DNA of 64,000 nt, taken from NCBI GenBank assembly GCA_021325635.1, contig JAJPGV010000056.1, positions 1 through 64,000 of the forward strand. The letters are read 5' to 3'. The stretch is from Chloroflexota bacterium. Lineage in GTDB: Bacteria; Chloroflexota; JAJPGV01. The notes below the pieces were generated by a model. It worked only from the letters and a program-made list of their open reading frames with translations. It searched no databases and was not told the DNA's origin. Each line of letters opens with the position of its first letter. The stretch's first letter is position 1. Made by a program: the position numbers and the translations under genes. Positions 53,521 to 61,883 of this stretch are shown here, piece by piece.

Positions 53521-53976
53521 TTACGCGTCCCTGAGCATGGCGACAAGCGCCCGCAGCGCAAGCTCATATCCGCGCCAGCCCAACCCCACGATCGATCCGG
53601 CCGCCGCAGACGACACGACCGAATGCTGCCGCCACGCTTCTCGCCTGTGGATGTTGCTGATGTGCACCTCCACAAATGGATAGCCCACGGCTTCCATGGC
53701 GTCGTGCAATGTGTAGCTGGTGTGGCTCAGCGCCCCAGGATTGATGATGCATCCGGCCAGGCCTTGCGCTCGACCCTCGTGGAGGCGGTCGGCAATCGCG
53801 CCTTCGTGGTTGCTCTGAAAAAACTCGAGCTCCACGTTTCCGAGCTGGCCGGCCAGATCCCTCAATCGCCCGTTGATGTCGTCCAGGGTGAGCGTGCCGT
53901 AGATGTGAGGCTCTCGTGTACCCAGCAGGTTCAGGTTAGGACCGTTGACCACCAGGATCTTGAGGCTGGCGGGCAT
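53521..53976 (-). CDS. aroQ: 3-dehydroquinate dehydratase, type II
   Basis: A 151-residue dodecameric shikimate-pathway enzyme that dehydrates 3-dehydroquinate. ILVVNGPNLNLLGTREP holds the catalytic Arg, and Tyr follows in HIYG. ALSHTSYTLHDAM, EVHISNIHRREAWRQHS and SAAAGSIVGLG complete the active site. The start is ATG 53976, 4 bases after the secF stop; a longer frame would overlap secF. No ribosome site is seen, so translation may be coupled to secF. The interval 53257-53520 towards the transporter operon shows no gene. Confidence 0.95.
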   Translation of the reverse strand: MPASLKILVVNGPNLNLLGTREPHIYGTLTLDDINGRLRDLAGQLGNVELEFFQSNHEGAIADRLHEGRAQGLAGCIINPGALSHTSYTLHDAMEAVGYPFVEVHISNIHRREAWRQHSVVSSAAAGSIVGLGWRGYELALRALVAMLRDA

Positions 53977-53980
53977 GGAA

Positions 53981-54913
53981 TCAGGCGGTCGCCAGCCGTC
54001 CCGCTGGCCGGCCCGCAGCTCGCCTCCGCTCGTCCCACTTCTCCCACACCACCAGCAGCGCGCTGGCGTTGAAGATGGACGAATACGTGCCGCTGGCGAT
54101 GCCAATCAGCAGGACCAGCACGAAGCCGCGGATGCTGACGCCGCCGAACAGCAGGAGCGCCAGCAGTGTGAACAGCACGGTCAGCGAGGTGTTGAGCGAC
54201 CTGGCCAGGGTCTGCACCAGGCTGTTGTTGACGGTCGTCTCGAAGTTTGCCCCGGCGCGCTTGATGAGGTTCTCCCGAATGCGATCGAACACCACGACAG
54301 TGTCATGCACGGAGAAGCCCACCACTGTCAGCACGCCGGTGACGAACAGCGCGTCGACTTCGAGGCCAAACACCTTGCCGAAGATGGACCACAGCCCAAC
54401 GACCACCAGCACGTCGTGCAGCAGCGCGATGATCGCGCAGGTACCGTAGCGCCAGGCCTTGTCGAGCCGGCGGAAGGCCCAGGAGAGATAGAGCAGGATG
54501 ATGGCGGCCGCGGCCGCCACGGCCACCACGGCGTTGCGGGTCGTCTGCTGGCCGATCAGGGGACCGACGGTGTCGGCCGACTCCCTCGTTACGCTGCCGT
54601 ACTTGGCCTGAAGGGCGCTCTCGACCGTCTCGATCTGGTTGACGTCGAGCGTCGGGGCGCGCACGATGGCTGTCTGCGAGCCCTGATCGGGAATCGTGGT
54701 CTGGACTTCGACGTCTTGGATGCCGGCAGCGCTGAAGACAGACTGCACGTCTGCCGACTGGATGGTCTGGTTGAAGCGGTACTGCAGGCGCGATCCGCCC
54801 GTGAAGTCGATGCCCAGCCGCAGGTGGAAGATGAGCAGCGAGATGATGCCAGGCACGATGATCAGGGCGGACAGCGCGAAGAACCAGTTGCGCTTGCCCA
54901 TCAGGTCTGCCAT
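53981..54913 (-). CDS. secF: Protein translocase subunit SecF
   Basis: A 310-residue membrane protein that, with SecD, uses the proton gradient to aid export through SecYEG. It has six helices, the first-loop motif GIDFTGGSRLQYRF, and the conserved VGFSVHDTVVVFDRIRENL. The C-terminal tail is Arg-rich. It lies 31 bases downstream of secD. Confidence 0.95.
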   Translation of the reverse strand: MADLMGKRNWFFALSALIIVPGIISLLIFHLRLGIDFTGGSRLQYRFNQTIQSADVQSVFSAAGIQDVEVQTTIPDQGSQTAIVRAPTLDVNQIETVESALQAKYGSVTRESADTVGPLIGQQTTRNAVVAVAAAAAIILLYLSWAFRRLDKAWRYGTCAIIALLHDVLVVVGLWSIFGKVFGLEVDALFVTGVLTVVGFSVHDTVVVFDRIRENLIKRAGANFETTVNNSLVQTLARSLNTSLTVLFTLLALLLFGGVSIRGFVLVLLIGIASGTYSSIFNASALLVVWEKWDERRRAAGRPAGRLATA

Positions 54914-54944
54914 TAGTCGGCTCCTCCCTGAGAATTGACCCGAA

Positions 54945-56330
54945 TCATGCTCGTGCCTCTGCCGTCCGCTGGCCGAAGGCCGGTCGTTCGAGCGGCTTGG
55001 CTTCCAACCCGAACAGCCAGCGTAAGCGGCTGCCGTGCATGGCGTGCAGGCGGTGAGGAATAAAGGCGATCAGCGTGCGCAAGAACACGCGCGAGCAGAA
55101 GTACGCCGTCAGAAAGCTGACCACCACGCCGGTCAACAGGGTGATCGCGAAGCCCTGAATGATGCTCGCCCCAAAGTTGCTGCCGAAGTAGTACAGCACG
55201 ATGCAGATGATGACCGTGCACATATTGGAGTCCCGAATGGAGGGCAGCGCCCTGGAGAAGCCTGCTTCGAGGGCTGCTCCCAGTGTCTTGCCGCTGCGCA
55301 GCTCCTCCTTCATCCGTTCGAAGATCAGCACGTTGGCGTCGACGGCCATACCGATGCTGAGAATGAAGCCGGCGATGCCGGCCAGCGTCAGGACAACCGG
55401 CCACATGCGGAAGACGGCGTACGTCCACACCCCGTAGCTGCCGAGCGCCACTGCCGCGATTGTGCCGGGCAGGCGGTAGTACAGCACCATGAAGGCCACC
55501 ACGATGCCCAGCCCGATCTCGCCGGCCACGAAGCTGCGGGTCACCGAGTCCTGCCCCAGCGTCGGGCCCACCGACTGTGTGGCCTCGATGGACAGCGGCA
55601 CAGGGAGCGACCCGTACTTCAGTTGAATGACGATGCTGCGGGCTTCGTCGATCGAGAACTTCCCGGTGATTCGGCCGCTGTCGGTGATCTTCGACTGAAT
55701 GGTGGCGACCTCGATCAGCGTCTTATCGAGCGCGATGCCCAGCGGCTGTCCAACGTGGGTGCCGGTGAAGTCACCGAAGGCCTTGGCGCCGTCGCTGTTG
55801 AACTGAAAGTCGATTTCCGGACCGGTGCCGCCGCCACTCGTGCCCGGCTGGCTGAAGCCAACGGAGGCATTGGTCAGATCCTTGCCGCTGACCACGACCG
55901 GTTGGTCTGTGACCGGGTCGCCAACTTTGGCATTGGGCGTGCCGCTGAGATCAATCCACTCCAACAGCCCGGTGCTGCCGATGGTCTTCTCGGCCAGGTC
56001 CGGATCCTGGATACCGGGAAGCTCGACCAGCAGGTGGTCCGAGCCCTGCTGCTGGATCTGCGGCTCGGACACGCCGAAGGCATTGACGCGCTGCGTGACG
56101 ATCGTTTGAACCGCGTCCATGTCGTCGGACGTGATAGTCGTCCTGCCCGCCGGTGGGGACGCCTTGAGGAGGATGGCAATGCCGCCCTGGAGGTCGAGGC
56201 CGCGGTGGGTGGAGATCTGCTTGTCGATGCCCAGGAACTTGATCTCGCGGGCGCCGGGGAGGTCGATGTACATGCCTGCTCCGAGCAGGATTAGGATGAA
56301 GATGAGACTATACAGAGTCCGGCGATTCAC
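54945..56330 (-). CDS. secD: Protein translocase subunit SecD
   Basis: A protein of about 461 residues with six membrane helices and a large extracytoplasmic P1 domain after helix 1. Motifs are HRGLDLQGGIAILLKA, FNSDGAKAFGDFTGTHVG and VDANVLIFERMKEELRSG. GTG 56330 was chosen because it places the start directly before helix 1 (RTLYSLIFILILLG) and 26 bases after the upstream gene; a longer frame starting at 56429 would overlap that gene. It is the partner of secF. Confidence 0.94.
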   Translation of the reverse strand: MNRRTLYSLIFILILLGAGMYIDLPGAREIKFLGIDKQISTHRGLDLQGGIAILLKASPPAGRTTITSDDMDAVQTIVTQRVNAFGVSEPQIQQQGSDHLLVELPGIQDPDLAEKTIGSTGLLEWIDLSGTPNAKVGDPVTDQPVVVSGKDLTNASVGFSQPGTSGGGTGPEIDFQFNSDGAKAFGDFTGTHVGQPLGIALDKTLIEVATIQSKITDSGRITGKFSIDEARSIVIQLKYGSLPVPLSIEATQSVGPTLGQDSVTRSFVAGEIGLGIVVAFMVLYYRLPGTIAAVALGSYGVWTYAVFRMWPVVLTLAGIAGFILSIGMAVDANVLIFERMKEELRSGKTLGAALEAGFSRALPSIRDSNMCTVIICIVLYYFGSNFGASIIQGFAITLLTGVVVSFLTAYFCSRVFLRTLIAFIPHRLHAMHGSRLRWLFGLEAKPLERPAFGQRTAEARA

Positions 56331-56356
56331 GCCCGGAACTATAGCGTCAAAGGCCT

Positions 56357-56677
56357 CTACCGAGCGACTGCTCGCTGGGCTGCCTCTAGCGGATCCGAGC
56401 AGTCTTCCAAGGGCAGTTCGTGGTCCCACAGCGCTGGGTAGCGCCGACTGAATTGGGCCAGGAGGCGCCTCGGCGCCGCGACGATCAGCGGCAGCCGCGG
56501 GTATTGCGTGCGAAGGCCGACGGCGGCCGCCGCGAGATCCTTCAACGAGGGCGGCACAAGGTGCACGAGCAGGCCGGCGGCGGGAGGAGCCTCTGCCAGC
56601 GCCCGCGTGGCTGCGAGCAGGAGGCCGCGAACGGGGTCTTCGGCAAGGCCCTCGACTTCGCTCAGATCCAACGGCAT
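56357..56677 (-). CDS. Hypothetical protein upstream of secD
   Basis: A protein of about 106 residues beginning PLDLSEVEGLAEDPVRGLL, with mixed alpha/beta character (GLLVHLVPPSLKDLAAAAVGL, LPLIVAAPRRLL). No family is recognised. ATG 56677 was chosen; ATG 56740 gives a longer form. Its 26-base spacing to secD suggests cotranscription. It is probably real because of operon position and even composition, but no function can be offered. Confidence 0.55.
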   Translation of the reverse strand: MPLDLSEVEGLAEDPVRGLLLAATRALAEAPPAAGLLVHLVPPSLKDLAAAAVGLRTQYPRLPLIVAAPRRLLAQFSRRYPALWDHELPLEDCSDPLEAAQRAVAR

Positions 56678-56858
56678 GACCGATTGACGCCGGGGGAAGG
56701 CGAACGGACAGGGCGGGGTGAGCCTTGGAAGGCGGTACATTCGGGGGAGAAGCGGGCGGTAAGCCGGTCCCAGCCGGGCCCTCGGGCGCCAGACAGTTTC
56801 CTGAAATGGGGGGTTTTCCCGGTGGTCAGCATGGACCTGGGGGGCCTACTATGATGGT

Positions 56859-56950
56859 GCGAGATGGTGATAGATCCGGAGCACATCCGGTAGAACGTGG
56901 GGGGAGAGGCCCTGGGCAAGGACGTTGAATCCAAGCCCAGGGCCTTTTTT
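56859..56950 (+). ncRNA. Candidate small RNA, about 92 nt
   Basis: The 56678-57033 interval has no believable gene. On the plus strand it contains TGGTCA (56823-56828), an 18-base spacer and TACTAT (56847-56852), a plausible promoter. A strong intrinsic terminator ends at 56950. The transcript would start near 56859. It includes two CCGG segments that can pair, and AACGT (56894-56898) that can pair with ACGTT in the terminator loop (56922-56926), giving a possible pseudoknot. It does not carry the conserved SRP, tmRNA or 6S motifs. Both flanking genes are on the other strand, so it is not an obvious mRNA leader. Confidence 0.45.
56907..56950 (+). terminator. Strong intrinsic terminator
   Basis: AGGCCCTGGGC (56907-56917) pairs perfectly with GCCCAGGGCCT (56935-56945) and is followed by a run of T to 56950. 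It acts only on plus-strand transcripts, since no T-run lies on the other side. No plus-strand gene lies upstream, which is the main reason to suspect a small RNA here. Confidence 0.85.
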
Positions 56951-57033
56951 AGCGTTGTGAACTCGACGCCCCGGCCCACGTTGCGTCGCTGGTAATCATA
57001 TACCGAAAATCAGCCAGACAGGAATATCGACGT

Positions 57034-59235
57034 CTACTCGCCGTCTTCGAGCACCTCAACCGCATGATTGACCATGACTTCGCGGGTGCGGCTGTTGCCC
57101 TCCGGCGGGCCCACCACTCCTTCGTCCTCCAGCAGCTCGATGAGTCGCGCGGCGCGGTTGTAGCCAATCCTCAGCTTGCGCTGCAGCAGGGATGTTGACG
57201 CGCGATCGACCGACATCACGACCTCTCGAGCGTCGTCCAGCAGCTCGTCAGAGTCGTCTTCTTCCTGCGCCGTGACTTCCAGCTCCTCCAGGCTGACGTC
57301 CTCCTTCATCCCGGTTGGGACCTGGTGCCGCCAGAAGCCGACGACGTTGCCGATCTCCTTGTCCGACACGAATGTGCCCTGCACTCGGATCTGCTTGGCG
57401 GAGTCGGAGGGGGCGTACAGCATGTCACCGCGGCCCAGCAGCTTCTCGGCGCCCACCGAATCGAGGATCGTGCGCGAGTCGACCTGCGACGATACGGCGA
57501 AGGCGATGCGCGAAGGCAGGTTGGCCTTGATCAGACCGGTCACCACGTCGACCGATGGGCGCTGCGTGGCCACCACGAGATGGATGCCCGTGGCTCTCGC
57601 CAGCTGGGCCAGGCGGCAGATGATGCGCTCCACCTCGTCCGGCGCGGTCATCATCAGGTCGGCCAGCTCATCGATGATGACCACCATGTAGGGCATCTGC
57701 TCGCGCGCCTTGGCGTTGTGCCCCTCAATATTGCGCACCCCTTCTTCGGCGAAGAGCTCGTAGCGCCGCTCCATCTCGCGAGTCAGCCACTTGAGCGCGT
57801 TCAGCACCATGTCCACCTTGGTGATGACCGGCATCTGCAGGTGTGGGATGCCGCGGTAGGCGGTCATCTCGACCATCTTGGGGTCGATGAGGATGAGCTT
57901 CAGCTCGTCGGGCGTGGCCTGGAAGAGCAGGCTGGCGATGAGCGTGTTGATGCACACGCTCTTGCCCGAGCCGGTGGATCCGGCTATGAGCAGGTGGGGG
58001 CACTTGTTCAGCTCGGCCACAATCGGCTTGCCGGCCACGTCCCGACCCAGCGCCACGCGCAGCTTGCCTTTGGCCTTGGACCATTCGTCCGACTTGAGGA
58101 TCGAGCGCAGGTTCACCACGGACGTGGTGTCGTTGGGAATCTCGATGCCGACCATGCCATAGCCGGGCACCGGAGCCTGCACCCGAATGCTGGCGGCGGC
58201 CAGACGCAGGGCGATGTCGTCGGCCAGGCCGGTGATGCGCGAGACCTTCACTCCCTCGGCCGGCAGCAGCCCGAAGCGGGTGATCGCCGGCCCGGACTTG
58301 ATCTCCTTGACCTGCGCATCGACCCCGAATGAGCCGAGGGTCTCGATGATGATCTGGCCCTTGCGCTCCAGGTCGTCTGGCGTGGCTGAATACTGAGCGG
58401 TCCCTTCCAGCAGATCCAGCGGCGGCAGTGCCCATTCGCGGTCCGGCTTGGTGACGATGGTCGCCACCGCGGGTTCCTCGTCCTGCGTATCCGCGACCAC
58501 GATCTCGGCCCTATCCTCGCGAGCTGCAAGAGGCCGCTTGGGGAACTTGATGATGCGTGCATCGGAGGGCTCTTCCACGCCGGTGTTGATCTCGATCACC
58601 GGCTTGGGCGCAACCGCGGCGGCAGCGTGCTTCTCGCGCAGACCCTCCACGGTCACCCTTGCCCGAACTTGCGCCCGGCCGGCGAAATACAGGACGTTGC
58701 CATACAGCCAGGCCAGCGAGATCTGGAAGGTCATGATGACGGCGATGCCGAGGGCGCCGGTCAGCACCAGGACCGTGCCGGCCTGCCCTACCACGTAGCT
58801 CGTAGCCCGCAGGACCAGGGCGCCGAACAGCCCGCCCTGCTGGGCGATGAGCTGGCTGAAGGCGGCGCACACCGTCAGCAGCAGCAGGTAACCGAGGGTC
58901 CGCTCCCAGTTGAGTCGCTCCTGTTCGGACACGCCCTGCCAGAAGAAGCCGATGCCGAGGGCAGCCATGCCCAGCGAAAGCAGCACGCCACTCGGTGCGC
59001 CGAACGCGGCCAGGATGGCCGGTCCCACGGTGTGGGCCAGCAGCGAATCCGCCGGAAAGATGCTGAGCAAGCACAGCGCGGCTGCCACCAGGATGGCGAT
59101 GCCGCCGATCTCCTGGGCGAGCGGCTCGGTCAGCCGCGAGCCAGGCTCCGGAACCTCGTGCAGCGGACGGCGGGATGCAGGCTGTCGCGCTGGCATTGGC
59201 TGGCGGGGCGTGGCCTTGAGCTGGGCCCTAGCCAC
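57034..59235 (-). CDS. ftsK: DNA translocase FtsK/SpoIIIE
   Basis: A 733-residue septal DNA pump. The N-terminal part has about four to five helices (residues 45-175). A linker follows, and the motor domain has Walker A AGSTGSGKSVCINTLIASLL and Walker B VVIIDELADLMM. The C-terminal gamma winged helix (STSLLQRKLRIGYNRAARLIELLEDEGVV) recognises oriented chromosome sequences. The start GTG immediately follows the RNase J stop, showing an operon. The long Pro/Gln linker of E. coli FtsK is absent, as in most non-proteobacteria. Confidence 0.95.
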   Translation of the reverse strand: MARAQLKATPRQPMPARQPASRRPLHEVPEPGSRLTEPLAQEIGGIAILVAAALCLLSIFPADSLLAHTVGPAILAAFGAPSGVLLSLGMAALGIGFFWQGVSEQERLNWERTLGYLLLLTVCAAFSQLIAQQGGLFGALVLRATSYVVGQAGTVLVLTGALGIAVIMTFQISLAWLYGNVLYFAGRAQVRARVTVEGLREKHAAAAVAPKPVIEINTGVEEPSDARIIKFPKRPLAAREDRAEIVVADTQDEEPAVATIVTKPDREWALPPLDLLEGTAQYSATPDDLERKGQIIIETLGSFGVDAQVKEIKSGPAITRFGLLPAEGVKVSRITGLADDIALRLAAASIRVQAPVPGYGMVGIEIPNDTTSVVNLRSILKSDEWSKAKGKLRVALGRDVAGKPIVAELNKCPHLLIAGSTGSGKSVCINTLIASLLFQATPDELKLILIDPKMVEMTAYRGIPHLQMPVITKVDMVLNALKWLTREMERRYELFAEEGVRNIEGHNAKAREQMPYMVVIIDELADLMMTAPDEVERIICRLAQLARATGIHLVVATQRPSVDVVTGLIKANLPSRIAFAVSSQVDSRTILDSVGAEKLLGRGDMLYAPSDSAKQIRVQGTFVSDKEIGNVVGFWRHQVPTGMKEDVSLEELEVTAQEEDDSDELLDDAREVVMSVDRASTSLLQRKLRIGYNRAARLIELLEDEGVVGPPEGNSRTREVMVNHAVEVLEDGE

Positions 59236-60897
59236 TCACACTTCCACCACGACCGGCAGAATCATCGGATGTCGCTTCGTTCGTTCATAGAGATACTTAG
59301 ATAACGTGTCGCGGACCTTGTTTTTTACGAAGCCGTAGTCGGCCATGTGCGGCGTGGCGTTTTCCAGCGCCTCCAGCGCCCGCTGTCGGGCATTCTCCAG
59401 GAGCTCTTCGGACTCCGGTTGGTACACAAATCCCCGCGATATCAGGTCGGGAGATCCCGTGGGCCTGCCGGTCTGGCGGTCGACGGAGATCACCGCCACC
59501 AGGATGCCGTCCTGGGCCAAATGCTTGCGGTCGCGCAGCACAGCCGTTCCCACGTCGCCCACGCCCAGGCCGTCGACGAATACGTAGCCGGACTGCACCC
59601 GGCCGCTCTTACGGCAGCTCGTGGGCGAGAACTCCAGGACGTCGCCGTCCTCGGCGACGAACACATTTGCGGAGGCCCAGCCCAGCGACTCGGCGAGCCG
59701 GCCGTGCAGCACCAGGTGGTGGTACTCGCCATGGATAGGGACGAAGAAGCGCGGCTTGACCAGGTTCAGCATGAGCTTCTGCTCTTCCTGGCTGGCGTGC
59801 CCCGACACGTGGACCGGGAGCAAGCGGTGGTAGAGCACGGTTGCGCCCTGCTTGTACAGGTTGTCGATAGTGCGGGCCACCAGCTCTTCATTGCCGGGAA
59901 TTGGAGAAGAGGACAGGATGACCGTGTCCCCCTTGACGATGCTGATCTCGCGGTGGTCGCCGTTGGCCATGCGGCTGAGCGCCGACGTCGGCTCACCCTG
60001 TGCGCCGGTGGTGATGATGACGATCTCTTCCAGCGGGAACCTGGCCAGTGCGTCGATCGGCTGCAGGATGCCCTCCGGCACGTGGAGGTAGCCAAGCTCC
60101 TGCGCCATGGCCACGTTGTTGACCATGCTGCGGCCGACCACGCCGACCTTGCGCCCGTGCTTGACGGCCATGTCGATAACCTGCTGGACGCGTGAGATCA
60201 GCGAGGCGAACGTGGCCAGGATGATGCGGCCTGAGGCGTTGGCAAACACGGTGTCCAGGGTGTCGGACACGATCTTCTCCGAAGGCGTGTACCCGGGAGC
60301 CTCGACGCGTGTGCTGTCCGAGAACAGCGCCAACACGCCTTCAGCGCTGAGCTGGGCGAGCTTGGCAAAATCCGTGAGCTTACCGTCCACGGGCGTGTGG
60401 TCCAGCTTGAAGTCGCCGGTATGGACGATGGTGCCGACCGGAGTATGCACGGCCACTCCCACCGAGTCGGGGATGCTGTGACATACCTGGAACACCTCGA
60501 CGCTGAATACGCCGAGTTGGAGGCAGTCCCCAGCCTGCACCACGTGGCGCTCCGTCTGGTCGAGGAGATGGTGCTCGTCGAGCTTGACGCGAATCAAGCC
60601 CTGGGTGAGGCCGGTGCCGTACAGCGGTGGAAAGTTGAGCTGGGGCAGCAGGTACGGCAGGCCGCCGGTGTGGTCTTCGTGCCCGTGCGTAATCACCCAG
60701 CCGCGGATGCGGTCGGTCTTGTCCAGCAGGTAGGTCACGTCCGGGATGACCAGGTCGATGCCGAGCATCTCGTTCTCGGGGAACATGAGGCCGCCGTCGA
60801 TCAGGATGATGTCACCGCCGTACTCGATGGCCATCATGTTCTTGCCGATCTCGCCGAGGCCGCCGAGCGGAATGACGCGAAGTCTGGTTTTGGGCAT
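59236..60897 (-). CDS. rnj: Ribonuclease J
   Basis: A 553-residue metallo-beta-lactamase/beta-CASP RNase with 5'-exonuclease and endonuclease activity in mRNA decay and rRNA maturation. The zinc site is THGHEDHTGGLPYL. Further elements are VHTGDFKLDHTP and PIHGEYHHLVLHGRLAES. The C-terminal domain ends RTKRHPMILPVVVEV. It begins GGLGEIGKNMMAIEYG, as in RnjA. It is upstream of ftsK with no gap. The 60898-61127 interval upstream shows no gene. Confidence 0.95.
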   Translation of the reverse strand: MPKTRLRVIPLGGLGEIGKNMMAIEYGGDIILIDGGLMFPENEMLGIDLVIPDVTYLLDKTDRIRGWVITHGHEDHTGGLPYLLPQLNFPPLYGTGLTQGLIRVKLDEHHLLDQTERHVVQAGDCLQLGVFSVEVFQVCHSIPDSVGVAVHTPVGTIVHTGDFKLDHTPVDGKLTDFAKLAQLSAEGVLALFSDSTRVEAPGYTPSEKIVSDTLDTVFANASGRIILATFASLISRVQQVIDMAVKHGRKVGVVGRSMVNNVAMAQELGYLHVPEGILQPIDALARFPLEEIVIITTGAQGEPTSALSRMANGDHREISIVKGDTVILSSSPIPGNEELVARTIDNLYKQGATVLYHRLLPVHVSGHASQEEQKLMLNLVKPRFFVPIHGEYHHLVLHGRLAESLGWASANVFVAEDGDVLEFSPTSCRKSGRVQSGYVFVDGLGVGDVGTAVLRDRKHLAQDGILVAVISVDRQTGRPTGSPDLISRGFVYQPESEELLENARQRALEALENATPHMADYGFVKNKVRDTLSKYLYERTKRHPMILPVVVEV

Positions 60898-61127
60898 GTG
60901 GAATGTCAGTCCTGGCGCTCTGGTCGCTTTTCTAGATGAGGTACGTCCAATGGGTGATGGTGGGTCCCCCCGATGGGAGCATTGATATCAGATAGTAGTT
61001 CTTCTTAGCCAGGCCGGGGTCCGAAAAGGTCGAGACAGCAGGCGCGCATCCCGTGCAGCGCGAGCCTCGCGCCCGCCGCACCCGTTCGCCGATCGGGTCG
61101 TCGGCACGTTGGCGAAGAGGAACGCGG

Positions 61128-61745
61128 CTAGAACAGGGAGAGCTGCTCGAGGGGCTGCGCTTCCGGCTCGGGCGCCGCGGTTGGAGCTGCCATTGCAATG
61201 TACTGGGGAATCTTCAGGAAATCGGCCTCGATGAGCGACCGGAAGCGATCCTGGTGCAGCGCCGCCGCCGGGTGGAAGCACGGAAACACCCACAGATTGC
61301 CGAACTTGCGGGCTTGCCCATGGATGCGGCTGATGGATTCGCCCTGGAACCACCGTGCCATAGAGAACCGGCCGAGGGTCACGACCACCTTGGGATTCAC
61401 CAGGGCAATCTGCTCGTCCAGAAATGAGGCGCAAGCGGCGATCTCGTCAGGCATGGGGTCGCGGTTGCTCGGCGGGCGGCACTTGACCACGTTGGTGATG
61501 TAGACGTCGGATCTCGCGAGACCGATGGAGCCCAGCAGCTGCTCGAGGAACTTCCCGGCCGCACCCACGAATGGCCGGCCCTGCTCGTTCTCATGGAAGC
61601 CTGGTCCTTCGCCGATGAACATCAGGTCGCATGCCGCTGGGCCCTCTCCGGGGACGGCCAGCTTCCGTCCCCGTGCCAGGCCGCAGCTCTGACATCCGCG
61701 GATTGCCGCCGCAACTTCCGCAATTGACCGCTGGATCGTGATCAT
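61128..61745 (-). CDS. Family 4 uracil-DNA glycosylase with clamp-binding tail
   Basis: A protein of about 205 residues that excises uracil from DNA. Iron-sulfur cluster Cys are in GCQSCGLA and in KCRPPSNRDPMPDEIAAC. Motif A is GEGPGFHENEQGRPFVG, and the second active-site loop is PCFHPAAALH. The last five residues are QLSLF, a perfect match to the bacterial sliding-clamp-binding consensus. ATG 61745 was chosen; an in-frame TTG at 61760 adds five residues. It is divergent from the binding protein at 61884. Confidence 0.93.
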   Translation of the reverse strand: MITIQRSIAEVAAAIRGCQSCGLARGRKLAVPGEGPAACDLMFIGEGPGFHENEQGRPFVGAAGKFLEQLLGSIGLARSDVYITNVVKCRPPSNRDPMPDEIAACASFLDEQIALVNPKVVVTLGRFSMARWFQGESISRIHGQARKFGNLWVFPCFHPAAALHQDRFRSLIEADFLKIPQYIAMAAPTAAPEPEAQPLEQLSLF

Positions 61746-61869
61746 ATGGGCAATGTACAACGAGGGGGAGCCGCTTGGCTAGTCGCGAGCAGTGCGCCCG
61801 GACACGTCTTGTATCGCGCTGACAACCCGGACCCGGCGTGGCTGTCTGGTGACCACTGCCCAGGCGGCG

Positions 61870-61875
61870 TACAAT
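61870..61875 (+). promoter_or_regulatory. -10 box suggesting a leaderless transcript
   Basis: TACAAT ends only eight bases before the ATG at 61884, so transcription would start at or next to the start codon. No ribosome site precedes the ATG, which fits leaderless initiation. The -35 region is weak (TGGTGA at 61847). Confidence 0.45.
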
Positions 61876-61883
61876 CGCGCCCG

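Noticed and set aside
56725-56928. A 67-codon plus-strand frame over the candidate small RNA
   Set aside because: Gly/Pro-rich composition typical of chance frames in GC-rich intergenic DNA. Its stop falls inside the terminator stem region.
56823-56950. SRP 4.5S RNA, 6S RNA or tmRNA
   Set aside because: The conserved SRP apical loop (GGAAGGAAGCA-type), the 6S central bulge pattern and the tmRNA tRNA-like ends are not visible.
60932-61198. Minus-strand open frame between RNase J and the glycosylase
   Set aside because: Arg/Ser-rich start, no ribosome site and overlap with the end of the glycosylase gene. No family resemblance.
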